Of a stretch of DNA of 11,368 nt, positions 1-7,001 are shown piece after piece. Position 1 is the stretch's first letter. Every line of letters begins with the position of its first letter. Below the pieces are notes generated by a model. The model saw only the letters and a list, made by a program, of their open reading frames with translations. It ran no database searches and was not told where the DNA came from. A program made the translations under genes and the position numbers. Source of the stretch: Candidatus Altimarinota bacterium (GTDB lineage: Bacteria > Patescibacteriota > Gracilibacteria > UBA1369 > LOWO2-01-FULL-3); contig JALNWA010000019.1 in assembly GCA_023231115.1 (NCBI GenBank), positions 1 through 11,368 of the forward strand, given 5' to 3'.

Positions 1-138
1 AACAGCAACAACCCCTACAGATGGGTCTATAGTACAAAATGGATAATTCTCACAAGGAACACCCTTTTTAGTAAGAGCGTTAAAAAGTGTCGACTTTCCG
101 ACGTTTGGCAGACCTACGATTCCTATACTTAAACTCAT
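1..138 (-). CDS. ychF: YchF/OLA1-type GTPase/ATPase, N-terminal 46 codons (cut by window edge)
   Basis: The reading frame starts at ATG 136-138 and stays open to base 1, so only 46 residues are visible. It opens with the Obg/YchF-type G1 loop GLPNVGKST at residues 9-17, followed by LFNALTK and the YchF-typical stretch [13 protein letters not shown]. YchF is a cytosolic P-loop NTPase of the TRAFAC class that binds ribosomes and is unusual in preferring ATP. This is established for the family and is not visible here, because the NxxE motif lies outside the window. A GGGGG run directly abuts the start codon (139-143), which is too close for a normal Shine-Dalgarno site. The gene lies 47 bases downstream of the ABC ATPase on the same strand, and no convincing terminator separates them. 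It is a housekeeping gene and probably marks the edge of the accessory cluster. Confidence 0.93.
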   Translation of the reverse strand, partial: MSLSIGIVGLPNVGKSTLFNALTKKGVPCENYPFCTIDPSVGVVAV

Positions 139-185
139 CCCCCTACTATTACTTATTTCTTAAAAAAATTCAAGTAGAAAATATA

Positions 186-902
186 TTAATCTTCAATCAA
201 TTTTTTTATTTGATTTTTTAAATTAAATATTTGATCCAACACCTTTGAATGGTCATTAGATTGATTGTGTCTATCTAAATAGATTACTTCATGAACCGTA
301 GTTGGGTTCCCAGACAAGACAATAATCTTGTTAGACAATTCAATTGCCTCATCTAAGTCATGTGTGACAAGTAATACTGTTTTGTTTAATTCTTTAGTAA
401 GAATAGAAACCTCTTTGTAAATCTGACTTCTGATTTTATGGTCGAGTGAACTAAAAGGTTCATCCATTATTAAAAACTTTGGATTTACTGCTAGAGCCCT
501 GGCTATGGATAATCGTTTTTTCATCCCACCAGAAAGCTCATAAGGAAATGATTCATGCTTATCGTTCAACCCAACTTTTGATAATAATTGGTTAACTACC
601 AGCTCATCCTTATTGATTAAATTTAAATTATCTTTTACGCTCATCCAATCAAAGTGATCATAACCTTGATGAATAACAATTCTGTCTTTGCCAGGCTTAT
701 TAACTTCCTTTCCATCAATCACCATCTGCCCATCTGTAGGTTTTATATATCCAGCAATGATGTTTAGTAGTGTTGATTTACCACAGCCAGATTTACCAAC
801 GATGGTAACAAATTCTCCATCAGAAATATAAAAATTTATATCATTTAATATATTGTGATGCTGTTTTTTGTATTTATGAGAAATGTTTTTAATTTCTATC
901 AT
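186..902 (-). CDS. ABC transporter ATP-binding protein, nitrate/sulfonate/taurine (TauB/SsuB) type
   Basis: This 238-residue protein is a complete single ABC ATPase with all motifs in order. These are Walker A GKSGCGKST (36-44), Q-loop Gln79, signature LSGGM (123-127), Walker B FLIMDEP (143-149), D-loop SSLD (151-154) and H-loop His181 in VTHDLDEA. It energises import through the permease encoded immediately upstream. The start ATG (900-902) lies inside the permease gene, giving a 14-base overlap, and no Shine-Dalgarno site is visible, so translation is probably coupled. The length and the HDLDEA context fit the SsuB/TauB/NrtD group. Other members of that group transport formylaminopyrimidine, riboflavin or hydroxymethylpyrimidine, so the substrate cannot be read from this subunit. 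The cognate binding protein is most likely the one at 7002-8021. Confidence 0.95.
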   Translation of the reverse strand: MIEIKNISHKYKKQHHNILNDINFYISDGEFVTIVGKSGCGKSTLLNIIAGYIKPTDGQMVIDGKEVNKPGKDRIVIHQGYDHFDWMSVKDNLNLINKDELVVNQLLSKVGLNDKHESFPYELSGGMKKRLSIARALAVNPKFLIMDEPFSSLDHKIRSQIYKEVSILTKELNKTVLLVTHDLDEAIELSNKIIVLSGNPTTVHEVIYLDRHNQSNDHSKVLDQIFNLKNQIKKLIED

Positions 903-1656
903 GGTGATTTGAAGGTGCCCATACCAGCACCTTTTTCTCTAGTAACTTTATTAATTTATTCAAAGTTAAGCCAATCAAGCCAATCAAAAGCATTCCGAAA
1001 ACTACCTTATCCATATGTAAAAGTAACCTGTTGAATTGAATATAGTATCCTAGTCCAGATTGTGCGCCGATTAATTCTGCAGCAATAACACTCATCCAGG
1101 CCATACCTATGCCAATCCTTAGGCCTGTAAAAATATATGGCAATGAGAATTTGAATAGTATATCTTTCATATAAACTATTTTCGGTAATTCAAATGACTG
1201 ACAGACTCTGATATACACCAAAGGTAGGCTATTCGCTCCAAAAAAAGTATTTAAAAAAATTGGGAAAAAGGAACCCAAGAACACAATGAAAAATGCGGAG
1301 GCATCTCCAAGACCAAATAAAACTATAGCTACGGGTATCCAGGCTATAGGTGGTATGTGTCGTAACAATTCGTTTATATTAACCAAATATCTTCCAATTC
1401 TGTGATGAGAGCTGAATATTGCTAATGGTACTGCGATGATTGTCGCCAAAAGAAAACCGACTATTACTCTTTTGAGACTAACTAAAATATCAATAAAAAT
1501 ATTTCCTAAAAAAAATTCACTTATGCCCACTTTAATTACTTCAAAAGGTTGAGGTAGCACATTTGACCATTCAGGAAAAACAAAAAATGCTACTTGTATG
1601 ATAAGCGTTGTGGATAGTAATACTATTATTAATTTAATATTAAATGGTATTTTCAT
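889..1656 (-). CDS. ABC transporter permease, TauC/SsuC (BPD_transp_1) type
   Basis: The product is 255 residues of mostly hydrophobic sequence with about six membrane segments. A first helix lies near residues 8-27, followed by helices near 62-82, 103-117, 119-139, 184-197 and 217-234. The cytoplasmic coupling (EAA-like) loop lies around 150-183 and contains the SLPYIFTGLR stretch typical of this family, followed by AAELIGAQSGLGYYI. It would form a homodimeric inner-membrane channel with the ATPase whose start it overlaps. The start ATG (1654-1656) has no Shine-Dalgarno site; the leader predicted from the promoter at 1677-1705 is only about 14 bases long. Family assignment is firm, the substrate unknown. 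The binding-protein gene is not adjacent but lies more than 5 kb upstream on the same strand. Confidence 0.93.
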   Translation of the reverse strand: MKIPFNIKLIIVLLSTTLIIQVAFFVFPEWSNVLPQPFEVIKVGISEFFLGNIFIDILVSLKRVIVGFLLATIIAVPLAIFSSHHRIGRYLVNINELLRHIPPIAWIPVAIVLFGLGDASAFFIVFLGSFFPIFLNTFFGANSLPLVYIRVCQSFELPKIVYMKDILFKFSLPYIFTGLRIGIGMAWMSVIAAELIGAQSGLGYYIQFNRLLLHMDKVVFGMLLIGLIGLTLNKLIKLLEKKVLVWAPSNHHDRN

Positions 1657-1661
1657 ACTAA

Positions 1662-1697
1662 ATCAGGGTTGTAGCTATTATATGCCACAACCCTGAT
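1662..1697. promoter_or_regulatory. Perfect 11-bp inverted repeat, candidate operator (or mRNA hairpin) at the permease promoter
   Basis: ATCAGGGTTGT (1662-1672) and ACAACCCTGAT (1687-1697) are exact reverse complements separated by 14 bases. The dyad centre, 1679.5, coincides with the centre of the TATAAT -10 box at 1677-1682. That position suggests a dimeric repressor site covering the core promoter. If transcription reads through from upstream, the RNA would form a strong hairpin ending five bases before the permease ATG. There is no U-tract, so it is not a standard terminator. Confidence 0.7.
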
Positions 1698-1705
1698 GTT
1701 ATCAA
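1677..1705 (-). promoter_or_regulatory. Sigma-70 promoter for the permease-ATPase pair
   Basis: On the minus strand, TTGATA (1700-1705), a 17-base spacer and a perfect TATAAT (1677-1682) form a near-consensus promoter. The predicted start of transcription is near 1670, about 14 bases before the permease start. It lies entirely between the HisRS-like gene and the permease, so the transporter pair can be expressed separately from the genes upstream. Confidence 0.6.
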
Positions 1706-1719
1706 TCATTCGTCTTTGC

Positions 1720-3012
1720 TCATCTCCGAAGAAGAGCATAAAGCTCAACTTCGTTATCCATTGTTAACTCTTTAACTAAGAGAGAGCTAGTCTCGATAAT
1801 TTGTACTGTAATACTGTCGCCAGCAGGTCTAATGACCAAAACAAGGTCGTAGCCAAGTAACTTTGCTCTGGTGAAAGACTTCTGGAATTTCTTTTGGGAA
1901 AGATCTTCCTCAATCTTGAAACCCTCAATTCGAAGTTGGCGGATCGTCTTAGACCATTTTGCAAACGATTCACGGTCCAATTCATTAATCACAAACACGC
2001 TCTTACGAGTGTTTGGTTCTTGGGTTTGGCAACCATAACTATCCAAAATCTCAACCAATCGCTCAATGCCTAGCCCAATTCCACAGGCACTCATGTCGGG
2101 GCCACCAAGTTGAGTGAACATGTTGTCGTAACGACCGCCATCGGCAATTTCACAACCTTTTTCACCAGGGGCAATGAGTTTGTAGGTTAAGCCTGAGTAG
2201 AATCCTGTACCATGTAAATTCGAAGTGTTCAACGAAATTTGGTCCAGACCACGGCTTCGCAATATTGTCTCAAAATTCACAAGACACTCAACAATTTCTG
2301 TGAATGGATAAAAGTTGAGTGTGCTAGCAATTTTTCTGAGTACAGATGTGTCTTGAACCCCAGACCAAACTTGCAATACAACTGAACTGATTGGTTCAGA
2401 GATTTGCGAAGCAATAAGTATTTCTCTCACAGCTTCCAAGTCATTTGCAAACCTTACCTGATGCAACATGGCGCCAACTTTTTCTGTGTCTTCAACTTCT
2501 TTAAAGAGCAAAGAGGTATAAAGTTGCAAGTTATTGAAAGTAATTTTACAACCCACAAGCCCTCGTGTTTCAAGGAAGTCGACCAGGATTCGCAAAATCT
2601 CTGCGTCAGCTGTTGGTTCGGCTATCCCGAAACATGCCAGGTTGAACATTCGAAATTCTCGGCGCTTACGGTTCGTGGATCGAAAGATACTATCGCATAC
2701 TACCAGCTTAAATGGCGCTGACTGCCTATTTACGAGGTTTTCAATCGCAAAGCGAACCAAAGGTGCACACGGGTCGTTTTTGAGCATCAAACCACGATCT
2801 TTTGGATCAATAACCGGATAGCTCTTTCCCTCGGAAAATTCCGAGGTGCGTGTATAAAGCTCCGCATGCTCAACTGATGGGGTCTTCACCTGTAAGTACC
2901 CGTAGTTGTAGCTAAGTTGCAGTAGTAGATTCTCCACAAACTGCATTTTGCGTAGCCTATCAGGCAGAATATCATTCATACCTTTAACTGAGGGTACTGT
3001 TTGTTTTCGCAT
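1720..3012 (-). CDS. HisRS-family paralogue with degenerate active site (HisZ-like or other non-canonical role)
   Basis: This 430-residue protein has the full histidyl-tRNA synthetase architecture. The N-terminal GMNDILPDRL opens a class II core that ends in motif 3 (GGRYD at 292-296, GIGLGIERL at 311-319), and an anticodon-binding-like domain follows from about residue 336. Key residues are changed. Against E. coli numbering, Arg259 of RGLDYY becomes His267 (HGTGFYSG), Gln127 becomes Met122, Glu131 becomes Ala126 and Thr85 becomes Cys82. The motif-2 Arg (Arg111) remains, but the motif-2 loop is shortened. Ordinary histidine activation is therefore unlikely. HisZ, the regulatory subunit of short-form HisG, shows similar losses, but it normally lacks this C-terminal domain and no his genes are nearby. 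The gene is visibly richer in GC: two 60-base lines inside it count 45% and 48%, against 18% and 27% for two lines in the adjacent genes. This suggests separate acquisition. It has its own promoter, and only a weak AAAG precedes the ATG. Its role is unknown. Confidence 0.88.
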   Translation of the reverse strand: MRKQTVPSVKGMNDILPDRLRKMQFVENLLLQLSYNYGYLQVKTPSVEHAELYTRTSEFSEGKSYPVIDPKDRGLMLKNDPCAPLVRFAIENLVNRQSAPFKLVVCDSIFRSTNRKRREFRMFNLACFGIAEPTADAEILRILVDFLETRGLVGCKITFNNLQLYTSLLFKEVEDTEKVGAMLHQVRFANDLEAVREILIASQISEPISSVVLQVWSGVQDTSVLRKIASTLNFYPFTEIVECLVNFETILRSRGLDQISLNTSNLHGTGFYSGLTYKLIAPGEKGCEIADGGRYDNMFTQLGGPDMSACGIGLGIERLVEILDSYGCQTQEPNTRKSVFVINELDRESFAKWSKTIRQLRIEGFKIEEDLSQKKFQKSFTRAKLLGYDLVLVIRPAGDSITVQIIETSSLLVKELTMDNEVELYALLRR

Positions 3013-3046
3013 CTTTATTGAGTTTTAAGTGAACTAATTTTTATTA

Positions 3047-3075
3047 ATTGTATAACAAAAAGTGAATTATGTCAA
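3047..3075 (-). promoter_or_regulatory. Sigma-70 promoter for the HisRS-like gene
   Basis: On the minus strand, consensus TTGACA (3070-3075), a 17-base spacer and TACAAT (3047-3052) form a strong promoter. Transcription should start near 3040 and give a leader of about 28 bases. The -35 box overlaps the T-run that follows the upstream hydrolase gene. The HisRS-like gene is therefore likely its own transcription unit rather than the tail of the upstream operon. Confidence 0.65.
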
Positions 3076-3102
3076 AAAAAGGGCAGTTAGACATTGTAGC
3101 CC
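3074..3102 (-). terminator. Possible weak intrinsic terminator after the second hydrolase gene
   Basis: On the minus strand GGGC (3099-3102) can pair with GCCC (3081-3084) across a 14-base loop that includes the stop codon, and seven T residues follow (3074-3080). A stem of only four GC pairs is short, so termination may be partial. It fits a boundary between the main operon and the HisRS-like gene. Confidence 0.3.
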
Positions 3103-4493
3103 ATAGATTTCAATCCGTTTGCTATTTCTGCAGGAATTTCATCTATTTTGTCACCAACATATTTATTCTTACTGTTATAATCAGACAGAAGCTTCCTTAA
3201 TCTTGAGGCGATTTTATCGTTAGTTTTTATTGACTCCAGTTTTTCTCCCGTGTTTTTAAACAAAACTTCTTCAACTTGGCCATCTTCAAGATACTTACGC
3301 TTTAATGAATACCCATTTGCATAGACTGATTCTTTTTCTAGCTTAGTTTTTAGTGGGCTATACATTTTTTTGTTTTTTAAAACGTTTTGCTGGAATTCAT
3401 ATATTTTACGTTTATCTCCAACTCGCCAAACTTGTGAGTACGCTTCACGATTTGATTTGAAGAAATCTATAGATTGCAGATCTATGGATTTACCACTAAA
3501 TTCAGACTTTTTAATATTTGTGTATTCGCAAATTGTAGGTATGACATCTATTGTCCTAACAAGCTCTGTTATTTTTTTATTTTTGGGAATATTTTTACCG
3601 TAGAACAATAATGGCACTCTTAATACTTCATCATCTACAGAATCGGAATGCCCTCGTGAATTCTTGTTCCAGTTTTCACCATGATCTGCAAATACAACAA
3701 GTAAGGCATTGTTTTTATCAACAAAATCAATTAGTTTATCAAAAAATGAATTAAATCTATTTTTCAAAAAATAATCTAAGCCCTCAAGGTAAAGCTCTAG
3801 TAAATCTTGGTATTTAGATTCAAAATGTAAGTGGTCAACAATAGACTTATACCTAAGTAAATATTCTCTATCTTTATCGTCTCTAAAGCTTTCATCTAGC
3901 ATATCAGACGCATTAATATTTGGTTTTAACCCATATTTCTTTTCTAGCGCCTTAATCTTATTTGGGAAATCTTTTTTTGCAAATTTTATCTTATGAAAAC
4001 CGTATGGATAATGTATACCACCGAAATGAAAAAATGAAAGTGTATTTTCCTTTTTTGATACATGTTGTAATTTTTTGAAAGCATTTTTTTCATCTTCAAT
4101 AAAATAATCATCTACGCCATCTTTAAATCCTAGACTTTCACCAAGTATGATAGGAAAATCCGTTTGAAAGATGGTGTGGAAACCGCTTTTTTTTGCCAGT
4201 CTAAAAACAGTTGGGCGAGCAATTTTTCTATTAAAGAACTCGTATACACCGTTTTGATTTGGCCACACACCTGTGAAATATGCAGTATGTGATGCGGAAG
4301 TATACGGTGCTGCTGAAATACAATTTTTAAAATAAACTCCTTTTTTAATGATTTGGTCTAGCTTTTCAGTTTTAAAGGCCTTTTTGCCAAGCATTTTTTT
4401 AACAAAATTGTCTTTGTTGGCTGTGATGCAATCGTTCCTAAGTGTATCTAGTGATATGAGAATTACATGATTATACTTATTTATGTTTTTCAT
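3087..4493 (-). CDS. Alkaline-phosphatase-superfamily (sulfatase-like) hydrolase with Thr nucleophile, 468 aa
   Basis: The fold signature is clear. LISLDTLRND carries metal-ligand Asp16, AAPYTSASHTAYFTG carries the nucleophile position, and FADHGEN carries Asp270/His271. His161 (GGIHYPYG) and His282 (SRGHSDS) are further candidate ligands, and the typical RTIDVIPTI segment is present. The nucleophile aligned with the sulfatase formylglycine is Thr65, not Cys or Ser, so a formylglycine sulfatase is excluded. Thr-type members of the superfamily cleave or transfer phosphoryl groups (NPP-like phosphodiesterases), which makes phosphohydrolase or phosphotransferase activity the better guess. There is no signal peptide or membrane segment, so it is probably cytosolic. 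The roughly 90 residues after 370 have no family I recognise. It starts 8 bases after the PRTase-like gene, without a visible Shine-Dalgarno site. The substrate is unknown. Confidence 0.85.
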   Translation of the reverse strand: MKNINKYNHVILISLDTLRNDCITANKDNFVKKMLGKKAFKTEKLDQIIKKGVYFKNCISAAPYTSASHTAYFTGVWPNQNGVYEFFNRKIARPTVFRLAKKSGFHTIFQTDFPIILGESLGFKDGVDDYFIEDEKNAFKKLQHVSKKENTLSFFHFGGIHYPYGFHKIKFAKKDFPNKIKALEKKYGLKPNINASDMLDESFRDDKDREYLLRYKSIVDHLHFESKYQDLLELYLEGLDYFLKNRFNSFFDKLIDFVDKNNALLVVFADHGENWNKNSRGHSDSVDDEVLRVPLLFYGKNIPKNKKITELVRTIDVIPTICEYTNIKKSEFSGKSIDLQSIDFFKSNREAYSQVWRVGDKRKIYEFQQNVLKNKKMYSPLKTKLEKESVYANGYSLKRKYLEDGQVEEVLFKNTGEKLESIKTNDKIASRLRKLLSDYNSKNKYVGDKIDEIPAEIANGLKSMGYNV

Positions 4494-4501
4494 AGTTATG
4501 A

Positions 4502-5845
4502 TTATATCACGCTAATAAATTGATTAATTTTCTGCAAGAATTCCTTCCTGTTATTTTGCCAACTAATTAGTTCATTAAGTGCGAGTTCTTTTCGGATTGC
4601 AATGAGTTTTTCTTTAATATCATTAAATTCATTTGCAGACTTCTTATTGTTAAGGGTTTCTTGCAATTGCTCCAAGAAACGACATGATTCTTCTTTGAAA
4701 GATTCTCTTTCTCTTATATCCGCAAAAGGATTAGGTGCGCATAGATAAAATGAAACCTGTTCTATTATTCCAGCACAACTTATTAGATTTAAATTCAAGC
4801 ATTCTTCAAAATGTTCTTTGTTATTACAATTTATCCAAAAGTTTATTAGCTTTAATTTTTGATCTACTGACAAAGATGAAGGTGTGTCAAACTCAAACGA
4901 GATAGATTCGATGTGTTTATAAATGATTTGTAAGTTTTCATTCAATGATAAATCATCAAACTCAGTATTCTTTAAATCATTTATAAGACTATCCGTTTCA
5001 TATCTTCTAAAACCGGCTTGTTCATCTTTTGCTACTATAACACCCAGTATGTCGGAACGATTTGTGAATAGAGGTGGTTTGGTGCTGCTAAAAATGTAAT
5101 CAATGTACTCATTTGATTTAATTGGTGCTGTGCTATAGATAACTCCAATTTTCCAAACTGCACTAGGATCAAAAGCTTTCAGTATTATTTCAATAGACCA
5201 TAAGGCCCTACCTCTACTAGTTGCTTCGTCCATTACATAAATTTTCCTGCCGTTAATCTTTTTAGCAAAAGACGTATTTACTAAAAGAATATTCAGGATT
5301 GGGCGAATATCATGATTTATATCCGGAAGTGCTTTAATTCTTTGTTTCAGTAGCTTTTCCTTTGTTTGGATAAATATGAGGTTATTCTGTAGAAAATCAT
5401 TGTTAGGATGGTCGATATTGGGCAATATATCACCTAGTGGAGTTAATATGTCTATAATATCACCAAGTGATTTTTCTAGAGGTTTTTCATCAAAAAATAA
5501 ATCTGCAATCTCTTTTTGATTTACAAATTTATTCATTTCAACAACTCTCCTTATTTTTTCTAATTGATCAACGTTGATTTTTGAATCTATTTCATTTTTA
5601 GTTAGCAAACCTTTTATTTGGTAATTTAAAGGAATTTTACTTAGAGCTGTAATCTTGCTTGACACGATATTAGAATCATTAAAACCATATCCATCTTTAA
5701 TTGACATGAATATGTCTTTAAGAACCAGTCCACCTGACTCTATAAAATAAATAATTTCACTATTCGTAGTCTTGGCCCGCACAATCATTGCCTGAACAGC
5801 ATTAACTAAGTCTTTGGTATCGCAAAATTTATTATTATCTAGCAT
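4502..5845 (-). CDS. Uncharacterised PRTase-fold protein, 447 aa, with insertion and helical C-terminus
   Basis: I do not recognise a named family, but two phosphoribosyltransferase-like signatures are present. Residues 31-46 (IIYFIESGGLVLKDIF) resemble the N-terminal strand and GG-containing PPi loop of type I PRTases. Residues 202-214 (IYVMDEATSRGRA) resemble the PRPP loop, with an acidic pair followed by a small/Gly segment. About 150 residues separate the two, much more than in simple PRTases, which implies an inserted, mostly helical domain. The C-terminal 150 or so residues are charged and helical, with four cysteines (345, 355, 365 and 378). No signal peptide or membrane segment is present. 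The gene sits 12 bases after the first hydrolase and 8 bases before the second, so the three products probably act on one pathway. Whether it binds PRPP, makes a nucleotide-like intermediate or is a catalytically dead regulator cannot be told from sequence. Confidence 0.72.
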   Translation of the reverse strand: MLDNNKFCDTKDLVNAVQAMIVRAKTTNSEIIYFIESGGLVLKDIFMSIKDGYGFNDSNIVSSKITALSKIPLNYQIKGLLTKNEIDSKINVDQLEKIRRVVEMNKFVNQKEIADLFFDEKPLEKSLGDIIDILTPLGDILPNIDHPNNDFLQNNLIFIQTKEKLLKQRIKALPDINHDIRPILNILLVNTSFAKKINGRKIYVMDEATSRGRALWSIEIILKAFDPSAVWKIGVIYSTAPIKSNEYIDYIFSSTKPPLFTNRSDILGVIVAKDEQAGFRRYETDSLINDLKNTEFDDLSLNENLQIIYKHIESISFEFDTPSSLSVDQKLKLINFWINCNNKEHFEECLNLNLISCAGIIEQVSFYLCAPNPFADIRERESFKEESCRFLEQLQETLNNKKSANEFNDIKEKLIAIRKELALNELISWQNNRKEFLQKINQFISVI

Positions 5846-5857
5846 TCTTTTAAGTAG

Positions 5858-6994
5858 TTACAAGAACAGATTATTTTGTTCGTTAAGATCTTTCTCAAGA
5901 TCGTATACCTCGATCATATCACTCTCCATATGAAAAATAACTTTATATTTATTATCAATCCTGATAGATTTTTTATTCTTTGACTTTGGGTACTTATTGT
6001 TTGTGGATTGATTTTGCTCCTCTGGATAAAAGGTTTCTGAGTATGCTACCGGTGTAATATTGTTCCTGCCCTTAATAACCGAAAGTAAAGAAACCCCATC
6101 AAATTTAATTGAACTTGTTTTTACACCTAGCAAATCCAAAACAGTTGGCGTCAAATCAACTAGACGGACCTGTCGTTCTATTTCTTTATTTTTCGGTAAG
6201 CTTTTATCATTGAAAGTAAGTATTACTTTTTGAGTTTGATCATAGAGTAAACAACCATGGCCAGACTCCTCAGGGTGACCAAGTTTTTTACCCCCTTTAT
6301 CGTTGAGATACAGCCCTTCCAAATCTTCACCATGATCAGAAAAACACACAATTGTTGTATTGTCTAAATTGACTACACTTTTTACGTATTCAAAAAATTT
6401 ACCAAGATGATAATCAGCAAAAGCAACTTCTTGCTCATATATGTTATTTCCACCGTATATCTCAGGTGCTTCATACGGCCAGTGTGTATCGAAAAAATGA
6501 AGGAATAGGAAAAAAGGTTTTTTTGATTTTCTATTAGCGAACCATTCTTTTGCTTTCTCAACTACTATGTCCGCTCTTTTTAAGGCAGAACCCCTCTTTT
6601 TTACATCAACTGTTTTTAGTGGATTTGTTCCGTCTGGTAATCTAGAAATTTCATCATTGTAATAATCAAAACCTTTTGATAACCCGTACCATTTATTCAT
6701 ACCAGGGCAGGATACAATAGCAGCAGTGTCATAACCTTGTTTCTTTAATAATTCAGAGAGGGTTTTATGTTTGGGATTCAACTTTTCCTTGAACAAGTGC
6801 CTAACTCCATGATTATATGGCTGCAACCCAGTAAAAACACTGGCATGACTAATAGGTGTAATCGGAGCAGATGAAACAGTGTTAAGAAAAGAAACTGATT
6901 TTTTCCTTAGGCTTTCTATCGTTGGAAATTTTCCACTATATCCAACATCTGCCCTCAGTGTATCAAGAGATATTAATATAAGATTTTTCTTCAT
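5858..6994 (-). CDS. Alkaline-phosphatase-superfamily (sulfatase-like) hydrolase with Thr nucleophile, 378 aa
   Basis: The metal site and core are intact. LISLDTLRAD provides Asp11, SSAPITPISHASVFTG provides nucleophile Thr46, FDTHWPY provides His171, FSDHGED provides Asp220/His221 and ESGHG provides His246, and VDLTPTVLDLLGV (279-291) is the usual sulfatase-family strand. Thr at the formylglycine position argues against sulfatase activity and for phosphoester or phosphonate-ester chemistry. That choice is inference from the superfamily. There is no signal peptide, so it is probably cytosolic. It shares LISLDTLR and overall layout with the second hydrolase 1.4 kb away, but the two differ in length and in most of the sequence, so they are likely ancient paralogues with different substrates or successive steps. 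It starts 7 bases after the binding-protein stop codon, a tight operon spacing. Confidence 0.87.
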   Translation of the reverse strand: MKKNLILISLDTLRADVGYSGKFPTIESLRKKSVSFLNTVSSAPITPISHASVFTGLQPYNHGVRHLFKEKLNPKHKTLSELLKKQGYDTAAIVSCPGMNKWYGLSKGFDYYNDEISRLPDGTNPLKTVDVKKRGSALKRADIVVEKAKEWFANRKSKKPFFLFLHFFDTHWPYEAPEIYGGNNIYEQEVAFADYHLGKFFEYVKSVVNLDNTTIVCFSDHGEDLEGLYLNDKGGKKLGHPEESGHGCLLYDQTQKVILTFNDKSLPKNKEIERQVRLVDLTPTVLDLLGVKTSSIKFDGVSLLSVIKGRNNITPVAYSETFYPEEQNQSTNNKYPKSKNKKSIRIDNKYKVIFHMESDMIEVYDLEKDLNEQNNLFL

Positions 6995-7001
6995 AAGCTT
7001 T

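Noticed and set aside
1662..1697. Intrinsic terminator after the HisRS-like gene
   Set aside because: The stem is excellent, but there is no T-run on the minus strand (TTTAGTATG follows) and a promoter lies within it; an operator or processing hairpin fits better.
1776..2821. Open frames at 1776-1985 (minus) and at 2404-2721 and 2534-2821 (plus) over the HisRS-like gene
   Set aside because: They lie in other frames of the gene whose translation has clear HisRS-family motifs, and their products show no family features. The higher GC of this gene makes such shadow frames longer.
1720..3012. Calling the HisRS-like gene hisZ outright
   Set aside because: The loss of the catalytic Arg fits HisZ, but the protein retains a C-terminal anticodon-like domain, and no hisG or other his gene is in the window, so the symbol was left empty.
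3087..6994. Annotating the two hydrolases as formylglycine sulfatases
   Set aside because: The C/S-x-P-x-R activation motif is absent and Thr occupies the nucleophile position.
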